Assembly: GCA_964016985.1 (NCBI GenBank)
Contig: OZ024835.1
Coordinates: forward strand, 689,501 to 753,500
Direction: 5' to 3'
DNA length: 64,000 bases
Origin: Anodontia alba
Taxonomy: Eukaryota > Mollusca > Bivalvia > Lucinida > Lucinidae
Shown in pieces: positions 1 to 12,400 of this stretch. The notes under the pieces are model-generated. The model saw only the letters and a program-made list of their open reading frames with translations. It had not been told where the DNA came from and did no database searches. The first letter of the stretch is position 1. Every line of letters starts with the position of its first letter. The translations under genes and the position numbers were made by a program.

Positions 1-2625
1 ACCCGCTACTGGGAAATTCACAATCACAGACCACAGCTCCAAGTCCTTGGAGCACAAGGATGTGACTTTATAACCTGCTACTGGAAAATTCACAATCACT
101 GACCACAGCTCCAAGTCCTTGCAGCAAAAGGATATGACTTTATAACCCTCTACTGGGAAATCCACAATCACAGACCGCTACTGAGAAATTCAGAATCACA
201 GATCACAGCTCCAAGTCCTTGGAGCACACTGATATGACTTTATAACCCGCTACTGAGAAATTCACAATCACAGACCACAGCTCCATGTCCCTGGAGCACA
301 AGGTTGTGACTTTATAACCCGCTACTGGGAAATTCACAATCACAGACCACAGCTCCAAGTCCTCGGAGCACAAGGATGTGACTTTATAACCCGCTACTGA
401 GAAATTCACAATCACAGACCACAGCTCCAAGTCCTTGGAGCACAAGGATATGACTTTATAAACCCACACTGGGAAATTCACAATCACAGACCACAGCTCC
501 AAGTCCTTGGAGCACAAGGATGTGACTTTATAACCTGCTACTGGAAAATTCACAATCACTGACCACAGCTCCAAGTCCTTGGAGCAAAAGGATATGACTT
601 TATAACCCACTACTGGGAAATCCACAATCACAGACCGCAGCGCCAAGTCCTTGGAGCACAAGGATGTGACTTTATAACCCGCTACTGAGAAATTCAGAAT
701 CGCAGACCAGAGCTCCAAGTCCTTGGAGCACAAGGATGTGACTTTATAACCTGCTACTGGGAAATTCAGAATCACAGACCACAGCTCCAAGTCCTTGGAG
801 CACAAGGATATGACTTTATAACCCGCTACCGAGAAATTCACAATCATAGACCACAGCTCCAAGTCCTTGGAGCACAAGGATTTGACTTTATAACCCGCTA
901 CTGGGAAATTCACAATCACAGACCACAGCTCCAAGTCCTTGGAGCACAAGGATATGACTTTATAACCCGCTACTGAGAAATTCACAATCACAGACCACAG
1001 CTCCAAGTCCTTGGAGCACAAGAATGTGACTTTATAACCCGCTACTGGGAAATTAACAGTCACAGACCACAGCTCCAAGTCCTTGGAGCACAAGGATGTG
1101 ACTTTATAACCCGCTACTGAGAAATTCACAATCACAGACCACAGCTCCAAGTCCTTGGAGCACAAGGATGTGACTTAATAACCCGCTACTGAGAAATTCA
1201 CAATCACAGACCACAGCTCCAAGTCCTTGGAGCACAAGGATGTGACTTTATAACCCTCTACTGGGAAATTCACAATCACAGACCACAGCTCCAAGTCCTT
1301 GGAGCACAAGGATGTGACTTTATAACCCGCTACTGGGAAATTCACAATCACTGACCACAGCTCCAAGTCCTTGGAGCACAAAGATATGACTTATAACCCG
1401 GTACTGGGAAATTCACAAGCACAGACCACAGCTCCATGTCCTTTTATTAACCCGCTACTGAGAAATTCAGAATCGCAGACCACAGCTCCAAGTCCTTGGA
1501 GCACAAGGATGTGACTTTATAACCCGCTACTGGGAAATTCAGAATCACAGACCACAGCTCCAAGTCCTTGGAGCACAAGGATATGACTTTATAACCCGCT
1601 ACTGAGAAATTCACAATCTCAGACCATAGCTACAAGCCCTTGGAGCACAAGGATGTGACTTTATAACCCGCTACTGGGAAATTCACAATCACAGACCACA
1701 GCTCCAAGTCCTTGGAGCACAAAGACATGACTTTATAACCCGCTACTGGGAAATTCACAATCACAGACCACAGCTCCAAGTCCTTGGAGCACAAGGATGT
1801 GACTTTATAACCCGCTACTGAGAAATTCACAATCACAGACCACAGCTCCAAGTCCTTGGAGCACAAAGATGTGACTTTATAACCCGCTACTGAGAAATTC
1901 ACAATCACAGACCGTAGCTCCAAATCCTTGGAGCACAAGGATGTGACTTTATAACCCGCTACTGAGAAATTCACAATCACAGACCGCAGCTCCAAGTCCT
2001 TGGAGCACAAGTATGTGACTTTATAACCCGCTACTGGGAAATTCACAATCACAGACCACAGCTCCAAGTCCTCGGAGCACAAGGATATGCTTTTATAACC
2101 CGCTACTGAGAAATTCACAATCACAGACCACAGCTCCAAGTCCTTGGAGCACAAGGATATGACTTTATAACCCGCTACTGAGAAATTCACAATCACAGAC
2201 CACAGCTCCAAGTCCTTGGAGCAAAAGGATGTGACTTTATAACCCACTCCTGGGAAATTCACAATTACAGACCACAGCTCCAAGTCCTTGGAGCACAAGG
2301 ATGTGACTTTATAACCCGCTACTGAGAAATTCACAATCACAGACCCCAGCTCCAAGTCCTTGGAGCACAAGGATGTGACTTTATAACCCGCTTCTCGGAA
2401 ATTCACAATCACAGACCACAGCTCCAAGTCCTCGGAACACAAGGATATGACTTTATAACCTGCTCCTGGGAAATTCACAATCACAGACCACAGCTCCAAG
2501 TCCTTGGAGCACAAGGATGTGACTTTATAACCCGCTACTGGGAAATTCACAATCACAGACCACAGCTCCAAGTCCTCGGAGCAGAAGGATATGAATTTAT
2601 AACCTGCTATTGGGAAATTCAGCCA
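1..2625. repeat. 72-bp minisatellite, about 36 copies, open at left edge
   Basis: A 72-bp unit (beginning ACCCGCTACTGGGAAATTCA) is repeated head-to-tail from base 1, so the array continues outside the window. Most copies differ by a few substitutions. One copy near 1440 is internally deleted, and the last copy decays at about 2610-2625. Because 72 is divisible by three, long minus-strand frames open by chance (203-1165, 1175-1381, 1630-2640), each a 24-residue repeat with the core CSKDLELWSVIVNF. Copy-to-copy differences often change the residue (Pro/Ser, Thr/Ile), and frames break where single substitutions create stops (for example near 1170). I therefore read it as satellite DNA rather than a gene. 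Confidence 0.95.
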
Positions 2626-2673
2626 ATGACTGTATAACACTGCAATGCACCGAACATTTCATTATCACCCTTC

Positions 2674-2942
2674 CATTACAAAAACACACGTATTCAAATA
2701 TATTAAAAATTTCACCACCAAAAACTGAAAGTTTTCAGATAAAAAACTCTTATTTTTCATAAGTCATATTTCATAGATTGGGGGTACTCATAAGAAGTGC
2801 CTTGCCAAGGCAATTCGAGTACCCACAATCTATGTTTTGGAGCAGAAATATGAAAACTAATGCATACCCCTGTAAACCCCAGTTTTACAATATAAAAGTG
2901 GGGTTTAAGAGGGTCAAATTATATAGGTATGTTTTCGTGATG
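2674..2942 (+). mobile_element. MITE family A, copy 1
   Basis: Starts CATTACAAAAACACACGTAT and ends with GTTTTCGTGATG, matching the family termini described at 44579. The central hairpin around 2780-2835 is degenerate (AAGTGCCTTGCCAAGGCAATT). Confidence 0.85.
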
Positions 2943-2997
2943 ACCTTGGAATTCTATTGATAGAGATATAAAACACAAAAACATCAAACTTCATGAA

Positions 2998-3242
2998 TTC
3001 AATGCTTCTTTTTTCAGCAGTGTTGTTGAAATATTTTTCTTATTTTTTCCAGAAAAACAGGATTTGACATTCCATGCAAATTGTCTCCATTGCATGAAAT
3101 GTCAAATCCTATTCCTGGGAAAAATATGATAAACTGGAGACAATTTGCATGGAATGCCAAATGTCAAATCCTGTTTTCTGGGAAAGATAAGAAAAATATC
3201 ACCAATTTGTCATCTGTTGAATTAGCCAAGAGAGTGGTTTAA
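2998..3242. mobile_element. MITE family D, copy 1 (octamer-bearing fold-back)
   Basis: An imperfect fold-back with three alternating copies of the core GACATTTCATGCAAATTGTC in both orientations (3066-3177), flanked by TTCAGCAG and TCTGTTGAATT outer arms. It lies just 3' of EXOSC6. See the family description at 59868. Confidence 0.75.
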
Positions 3243-3342
3243 GTTAAAGTTAAATGATGAGAAAAAATTAAAATGAAAAAAACAAAACAAAAAAAAAACA
3301 ACAAAAAAACAAAAAAAAAAAAGACACAAAAGAAACAATAAT

Positions 3343-3348
3343 TTTATT
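3343..3348 (-). promoter_or_regulatory. Poly(A) signal of EXOSC6 (AATAAA)
   Basis: AATAAA on the minus strand begins 25 nt after the EXOSC6 stop. It is followed by a strongly T/GT-rich tract (minus strand, 3290-3335), as expected of a downstream cleavage element. The predicted 3' UTR is therefore only about 40-50 nt. Confidence 0.7.
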
Positions 3349-3373
3349 TATGACCAACTATCAACATCAACTA

Positions 3374-3472
3374 TCATGTTTTCTCCTTGGACTTGGCTTG
3401 TATGGCATGTACTAGACTCTGCTGAAGTACAGGGTAGAGTTGTTCACACATCTCAACACAGGAACTCATTGC
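3374..3472 (-). CDS. EXOSC6: EXOSC6 exon 9 (residues 240-271, stop)
   Basis: Acceptor TTTTTTGCAG. It encodes AMSSCVEMCEQLYPVLQQSL, then VHAIQAKSKEKT and TGA. The LYPVLQQSLV motif matches human LYPVLQQSLVRA. Confidence 0.96.
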   Translation of the reverse strand, partial: AMSSCVEMCEQLYPVLQQSLVHAIQAKSKEKT

Positions 3473-6400
3473 CTGCAAAAAAAACAATAATATGAAACAA
3501 ATAAAGTATCAACAGCTATTGTGGGGCATCAAGCTAAGTTTGTTGTTTTTTCATTCCTTTAAGGAAACATGTACTTGGTATTCATTAGAAGCCCCTCTGC
3601 AAGGCACTCCAAAACAATACCACAACATTACGAAAACACGCCTATTCAAATATATAGAAAATGTTACCTCCAAAAACTGAAAATTTTCAGATAAAAAACT
3701 GATATTTTTCATACTTCTGCTCATAGCATACATTGTTGGTACTCGGTTGAACTGACTCTGTGAGGCAGTTCTAATGAGTACCCACAATCTATGCTTTTGA
3801 GCAGAAATAAGAACAATAATGTATACTGTAAACCAGTTTTACTATATAAAAGTGGGCTTTAAGGGGGTCAAAATTATATAGGCATGTTTTCGTGATGATA
3901 TAATAGCCTCTCTGAACAGAAATCAAGATTATGACATATGAGCTTGGGAATAGACACAGCATTTACTACAAGACTGTATGTGTACCCAGCAGACAGATCA
4001 GCCTGTGCATTCCAAGGCAGTTCCTCTGTTGCCATTCTTCTTTGATATTGCATTGGTGTTTCAAATGTAGCATTTGTTTTTCTATTATTATTCCTCATCC
4101 TTCCTTCTTTCAATGCCTCTGGAAGGTTGATCTTCTTGATCTTAGCATTTCCTTGGTATCTTCCATCACGAAAACATGCCTAGTCAATTTTGACCCCCTT
4201 AAACCCCACTTTTATATAGTAAAACTGGGGTTTACAGGGGTATACATTATTTTTCTTATATTTTGCTCAAAAACATAGATTGTTGGTACTCGTTAGAACT
4301 GCCTCACTGTGGTGGTTCTAATGAGTACCCACAATCTATATTTTGAGCAGAAATATGAAAAAGATCAGAATTTTTTATCTGAAAATTGCCATTTTTTAGT
4401 GGTAAAATTTTCAGTACAATTAAATAGGCTTGTTTTTGTAATGTACTTATATATTTAGCAGGACATTCTGTGGATAGCCATGTCTTCAGGTGACTGAAGA
4501 CTCTGCTCAGCCTGCACAAATGCCAAGGCTGATCTGTCTTTGCTGGGCACACATACAATCCGGCTCATATGCAATCAGCATAAACTCAGGACAGGCTTTC
4601 ATATGCAATCAGCATAAACTCAGGACAGGCTTGGCATCAGCACAAGGCCTAATACTGATGGTGATCAGCTCCTCACCATGAAACAAATGTGATCAAAGTA
4701 CCAAGCCCCTAGCCTTAACAAGACTACAGAAGTGGCCAAAACAGGCAGTTTGACCATAAAATTAATAAGAACTGTCAAAACCTTTTGTATACTTGTCACT
4801 TATGGATCAATTCTTATATGTACTTTTTCAACAGTTTGTTGGTTAAACTCCAAAGCAACCAACTGTTGAAACAGTACACATAAGAAGTTTGACATAGACA
4901 TAGATAGTGACTCAACAAAGTCAGTGCAGCATGAAAAAGAGGTCACTGTCTTTGTCAAGGTTCACGAAATTCTGAAATTAAGTGGAATAGATGCATTTGA
5001 AATGGAGACAAATCTGTCAAAATTGTTTCTGAAAAGGGTAGACTAACAAGACAGAACTATTCCCTTTTCGACCACTTTTCAGATTGGGTTTGGTAATCAT
5101 GAAAGCAAACAGAAAATCACAAAAGGGTGGGCTCTAAACTGAAAGAGCCTGCTCCCTTTTTTGATCACTTTTCACTTTTCAGAAGGGGGTTTTGGTAAGC
5201 ATGAAAGCAAACAGGAAATCACAAAAGTTGTCTCCCTTGTCAAAAATTTTAGAAAATCTACCAAGTGTATCCATTAACCCTTGTCCTGCTAAATAAAATA
5301 AATGCCAGGCCCACTTCTAACTTTCAGCCAATCAGATTGCTTGATCCAAATTGTTGATATAAATTCACATACTTAAAGGCAAACTGTGCAGATCCAGATC
5401 AGATGGCTTCTTCAGAAGCCAACTGATCTGGATCTACACTGTTTGCAAAGGCAGAGTACATCTGGGTTCAGCATGACTAGGGTTAAGAACACATTATCAC
5501 CAAAATGAGAAAATTTCCTTATGCTGTGTACCCAGTGAAAACTAGGATCAGCCTGCACTTTCAGGCAGTCTGATAAGAGCCTTTACTTTTGCCTCTAGAA
5601 GCCTTAGATCCTGGTCTACCCGAAGAGCCCAGCGATCAAACTGCAAGATTATGCAGGCTGATCTGAGCTTTTACTATGTGAATATGTCTGAAGGTAGATT
5701 TTATTAATTTATAAATCATTTAACATACTTCCAACATTTTTCAACTGAAAACCACTGATACTTTTCTTATTTTGCCATGAAAAACATATGTTGTGGGTAC
5801 TCAAGCAGCTCAGTGAGCTTGTTAAGTCTGTCACCAATTCGCTATAGTTTACACATCAATAACATCAAAGAAATAGTTCATTCTTAATAATTCCAACTTT
5901 GTGATCAAAATGTTACAAATATTGCCAAAAAATTACTTTATTGTATTGAAACGTTAAACTTTTCTTTCAATCAGTCACATTTTGTGAAATGTGCATAAAG
6001 AAGAGGAGTTGGAATTATTCAGTTATAACACTATGGTCATGAGATTGGAGAGCTCTGATTAAGTCCCAGGCTACCTTTTTGAGGAGTTCAAACTGTATTT
6101 CTCCTTTAGAGGTGACTGCGGAGATCTGACGTAGTGATGGCATCAAACCCACTGTAACACTGCCATTGTTTAAACCAGAATCTTTCTGAAAATATAACAA
6201 AATTATTTCCATACATTAACTGATTTCATATAAAGAGGATCTTTAATGCTTAGCACTCAGGGTAAAAATTTCAGCAGACATGTTGAAATATTTTTCTTAA
6301 TTTTCCCAGGAAATACGCTTTGGTATTTCATGTAAATTGGCTCCTGTGGTGACAATTTGCATTAAAGGTCAAAGTCTATTTTCTAGAAAAGAAATGCGAC

Positions 6401-9400
6401 AAAATATTAATGATGTTCATTTTCTATGAAACATAATAAAATTCAATAATTTACATCTTTTGACAGCTCCTTTGGGATTGTAAAATCAAATTTGTTTTCC
6501 AATTTAGATGAGCATTGCAACTGTACTGACATGTTAATATTATAAAATAAATTCAAGAAATAAGCTGCTTAAACCAAAAGGAACGTTTTCTCATGCTGCA
6601 GCCAAAATCAACATTGATATTTTTCTTATGTCACCCATTTCAACAAGATTTTTTGATTGTGTTGGGGTTTAACGACACGTCAACCCTTGAGGGTCATTTT
6701 GTGTCGTCTCCCAGAGAAAGGGAGAAAAGAGTATAAGAGAGAGTAGAGGAGATGAAAGAGAGGGACAGGGAAGAAAGAGGAACAGGAATAAAAGTGAAGA
6801 AACAGAAGAAATAAAAACATTCCCCCTCTACCCTTACCCACTACAAGGATAGCAGGCCTTGTCCAACTGTAAGCTAATATCAGTTGGACGCCCCAGTGAT
6901 GTAAGATACACAGCACCTTCGCACCACCCGACCACCCCCATTTCAACAAGAACCCACACCAAAATTTCCAGGAAAAAATTGATACTCCTCTATTCTAGAG
7001 CTTGGAAAATATTTTACAACATAGGATAAGACCTCTATGTCATGTGTAAACAGCCATGGCCTGATCAGCATGTAATTATGCATTCAGGGACAAGCATGTA
7101 ATTACGCATTCAGGGCCAAGCATGTAACTATGCATTTGGGGCCAAGCATGTAACTATGCATTCTAGGCCAAGCATGTAACTATGCATTCGGGGCCCAGCA
7201 TGTAACTCTATGCACTCTGGGCCAAGTATGTAACTCTATGCATTCAGGGCCCAGCATGTAACTCTATGCATCATGCATTCAGGGCCCAGCATGTAACTAT
7301 GCATTCAGGGCCCAACATGTAACTCTATGCATTCAGGGCCCAGCATGTAACTCTATGCATTCTGGGCCAAGTATGTAACTCTATGCATTCAGGGCCCAGC
7401 ATGTAACTCTATGCATTATGCATTCAGGGCCCAGCATGTAACTATGCATTCAGGGCCCAGCATGTAACTCTATGCATTCTGGGCCAAGCATGTAACTCTA
7501 TGCATTCATGGTCAAGCATGTAACTATGCATTCTGGGCCAAGCATGTAACTCTATGCATTCAGGGCCAAGCATGTAACTATGCATTCAGGGCCCAGCATG
7601 TAACTCTATGCATTCTGGGCCAAGCATGTAACTCTATGCATTCAGGGCCCAGCGTATAACTCTATGCATTCTGGGCCAAGCATTTAACTCTATGCATTCT
7701 GGGCCCAGCATGTAACTCTACGCATTATGGGCCCACTTGATGAAATTGTTAGCTAACGTGACATTAAAATTTCTATCTTGAAATATGGCAAATACATTGA
7801 TACTTTTGCTGAAAATGCTTCTCAATTTTTTGCAGCAAAAATATCAATGTATTTGAAAATACCTTAGCTACAACAGTTAATGATTTTATCATTATAAAGC
7901 TTACTAAGCTAATAATGCTTTGAACAACTGGGCCCTGATCTTGAATTTCTCTTGTTGTTAATATATTTTAATTTTACATTATCCACTGCTTCTGTAAGTG
8001 GATAATGAAGTCTCTGATCTCTTACAGAAGCAGTGGATAATGTAAAATTAAAATATATTAACAACAAGAGAAATTCAAGATCAGGGCCCAGTTGTTCAAA
8101 GCATTATTAGCTTAATAAGCAGTCTGATCTGGGCCTTTATTGCCTGCCGTGGTGGAAGAGCTCGTTTTGTTTGTACCATAATTACCCTAAGTATTGGGAC
8201 AGGCCTGAGCGAATAGTGTACACCCAGATCAGATGCCCCAAAATGCACCATCTGATCAGGACCTACATTCATTGCCACTCATCCAGCAGTATTTACACCC
8301 ATCAAGAGGTAGTAGAATGGACTTGGTCAAATTTAAGGACAAGTATGGTAAGGAGGTATGAAGTCCTAATACTTAGGATCAATATGGTAGATCATATGAT
8401 ACGCAACACAAGAAAAGGGCCCTGATGTAATTTGCCGGCAACGCAGGCCCTGCTGTACCTGTGCATAAGCGCAGGCTGATCTGGGCCTTCATTGTCTGCT
8501 TACAAAATCAGTGGATACTGTAGAATATGTTGGCAAATAGAAAATGCCTGTATTAGACTACACAGAAGTGCATGCTGATCTGGACCTACATTGTCTGCAA
8601 ATTGCATAAGTGCCCTTTTTGTGTGTTGTGCATCATATATTGGTACCAAAATTTCTCTAAATATATGCACACTATAACTCCTCATTCTAAAACTTGAAGC
8701 GATTCATGTGACTACTTACATGTAGTGATATGTCAAAACTAAAGTGCTGGCCAGCACTTTAATTTTGACATATCACTACATGTAAACAGTGCAGACACAG
8801 ATCAGGGAGCAGTCTGATCTGGTTCTACAGTGTTTGTAAAGACATGACTGTCCAAATGCTAAAAGAAAAAAAACAGTACAGTAAAACCTCAATAGCTCAA
8901 ACACCGATCACTCGTTTACCATGGCTAACTCAAACTTGTTTACATTCCCTATGAAATTCTTCAGATAGCTCAAGAAAACACATATTTAGGGAGATATTTT
9001 ATTATGGAATTGTATGTTGTGTGTACTCATTAGAATTGCCTCATTGAGGTGATTCAAATGAGTGCACTCAACATACAATTATTGTGTAGAAAATGGAAAA
9101 GATTCCCCTTAATTATCATTATTTGCTTCCTGATCTGGTACCATGATTAACCCTCAGTAGCTAGAACTACCCATATCTCGAGCTAATTTCAATGGTCTCA
9201 AGGATGTTGGAGCCATTGAAGTTCGACTGAGTTACTGCTCTTTCAAAAAATCTTTCCCTTAATGTGACTTAACATAGTTCAGGTTTGATACTTTATGGCA
9301 AAACTCATAAAAGTTTTACATTTTTGGTACTTAAACCAGTCTGAGCTCTAGATAATAAAGCTTTTTGTGTTGTTTGTCTTGTTTTTTTTGCAACTCAAAA

Positions 9401-12400
9401 ACAATTGATACTTTTCTTATTTCTCCATTAAGACATTTGTGAATATAGATTAGAACTACCTCAGTGAGAAATTTGTAAAATGAACATTTGTAAAATGTCA
9501 TCTCACAACATACACTTTGGTGGAGAAATAAGCAAAAGTAATTATCCCGATACTACTCTTGTCAACCGTTATGTGAAACATTCAAAAACTTCAAGGACTT
9601 GTTAAGGAGTGATTGATTCAACCATTCTGGGATAGTTTCTCAATTTCTCAATAAAACTATTTGTTGTGGGTACTCATTAGAAGTGCCTCACCCAGACAAG
9701 GCACTTCTAGTGAGTACTAACAACATATACTATTATGAAAAGGCACTTCTAATGAGTACCAACTTACACATTTATGGAAAAATAACAAAAGTTATTCTAG
9801 AATTCTCACCAAAAAAAACTCTTTAACAAGTGTCCTGAACAAGTTATTCATTTATCATTACTACATTACCTCTGATGAGTATTCTTCAGACAGACACGGG
9901 TCTAGTAATACTTTATCTTTGTGTAGTCTCTGGAACAGAAACAACAACTTTTAGAGAAAAAAAAAGACAGCATAAATATATCAATGAGTCCAACTTAATA
10001 GGCTTATACTAATTTAGCACAATTTGCAAATTCAGAAGAGCAATTACAATTTGATCAGGCTTTCAAGTGCCCTCCATCAAAAAAGTAGAGATAAACTAGG
10101 GCTCAAAATTTTGAAAAAGTAGGGCAAAAGTAGGAATTTCAATAATAACGAGATAGGGCAGTCGATGGCATGCCATCGCAAATCCCCACGCTTCTGGCGG
10201 AAATTGCCCTTGTACCACACAGCATAGTTTTAAGCAACCAGGTTTAAAAAATGGAAAAGTGTCATTGCCAGTGTCCAATCATGCTGGAGAAAGCCATTGT
10301 TTATTTAACATCACTGAATGATCATGTGATGTCACATGAGTCAATGTATTCATTGACATATAAGCAAAATTACACCCAAAGAGACCCAGATCACACTGCT
10401 CCTTTGATAGGAACACTGTTTGCCATCACAGTAAGTATTTCAAGAAACAACTGAATAAAAAGCAAAATTTGGGCAAAACAGGAATAGAATAATGTTTTTG
10501 AAATCTCATTACGAAAACATGCCTATTCAAATATACTGAAAATTTTCCCACCAAAAAATGAAAATTTTCAGATAAATATTTCTGATATTTTTCATATTTC
10601 TGCTCAAAACACAGATTGTGGGTACTCATTAGTCTATGTTTCTGAGCAGAAATACGAAAAATAATGTATACCCCTGTAAACCCCAGTTTTACTATATAAA
10701 AGTGGGGTTTAAGGGGGTTAAAACTATATAGGGGTGTTTTCGTGATGTTAGGACATTTACCATATTCTGTGTTCAATATTAAGACAACACAACTAAGGCA
10801 AAAAAAAAAAAAAAAAGCTGTGTTTCCGCTAACATGCTAAAAACAAATTGGTCGGTAGGTATGAGAAACTTTTTTTATTTTTCTATATTTTCTTCAGAAA
10901 AGAACAGGGTCAGGCCTGTAATTTTATGAAAATACAGGTATTTTGTTGAGGGTCGGTACATTACTTTTTTATTTTGCATTTTAACAGATAAAAATAGCAG
11001 AGTCTGGTGTTTGAAACAGGGAGGATCAGGTTAGGGGAAACACAGCTATTTTTTTTTTTTTTTTTTTTTTTCTTTTTTTTTACGCCTTACCACTTTTAGA
11101 CTGTCTCAAAACTGGTCTCAGTAATGGAATTTTACTTCTCAATATAAACCATAACACATTACTTTTTGCTGACACAAATATCAAAGATACAAAAGCTCTT
11201 CCTGTACGTTTGTACTGGTAACTTATACTGAACTACTGTGGTCTATTTTAGAAGATGATTAAGTTAAAAAAGAAATATACCACGGAACATCCAGCGACAA
11301 GGTCATACATCTCCACACCAGCATCTGCCAGGGCAACTGAAGCACATGTCACTGAAGCAGCTAATGCTGAAATAAATGAAAATATAAGAGCAACCAACCC
11401 AGTCAGCATTCTATGTAAATCTATATCGGGCCGTCATCGGCCCGTCAGGATAGCTGACGGGCCGATGACGGCCCGATGTAGATTTACGTAGAATGCTAGC
11501 TGGGAATGGAGGTGGACAAACAAACTTTCAAGGGAAATCACTCTGATTTGACATTTTTACCTTCTTCCTCATAAGGGAGACTCCAGGGAGCAAATTCTTT
11601 CCTTTAGAAGTAGCCTCCCTTTGAGAAAGGAGACATTTACTAGAGAAGGAAATTCTCTTCTGCTTGAAAAGAGTTACAAAACTTTCAACTTAGAGTGTGT
11701 TCATTTCGAATAGCCATTCACATTTAAAATATATCCAATATTCTTATGTCCACATGGAAACAAAACAAAAACAACAACAAACAAAACATGGTGTCAGAAT
11801 CTTCTTGTTAAAGTCAGTACACATCGCCATACTATCTAACTGAAATTATCAGAGCTATTGATATCACAAAATATCGTCAGTTTTTTACCACTAAAAGTAC
11901 CAAATTCAAACATAAACATACAGTATTTTAAAATGTTTTCCTTGTTTTGCTAAGAAAATAAGGACTGAAATTGTATCATCCATTCTTTTTGGGGAAAACA
12001 AAAAATTATCTCATATTTGTTGTTATTTTTCATGGCAAGCATAAAAAGGGTTAGTTTTTATTATTAGCAGTAATGGTTTAATTTACTTCTCAGTCACAGA
12101 CTAAATGGGAATATTCCAATTTATCACTGTGTATATTGTTACACCGCCAACTTAAAGCAAGATTTTCCCAAACATGGTCCATACTCCATACTCAGATACA
12201 CATGCCTTGATAAACGGTACAGCCCCGGACCAAACTGATACAGCCTGATTAGATCTACACTAATTGCCATTCAGTCTAAGGCAGTCTAATGGACTTGTTC
12301 ACATTTTGGGAGAAGTATGGCATGCATTTATTTTGTCCTAACATTAAGGTATATACAGTATTGTCAGCCTGGTTTTATTTACTATTCTACCTTCTGCAGA

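Noticed and set aside
203..2640. Three long minus-strand reading frames of 24-residue repeats
   Set aside because: They are the 72-bp minisatellite read in its only open frame. Variation between copies is mostly amino-acid-changing, stops appear wherever a base changes in TTATAA-like positions, and there are no splice or start signals of their own.
7065..7735. CRISPR-like regular array
   Set aside because: There are no unique spacers; it is a continuous minisatellite in an animal intron.
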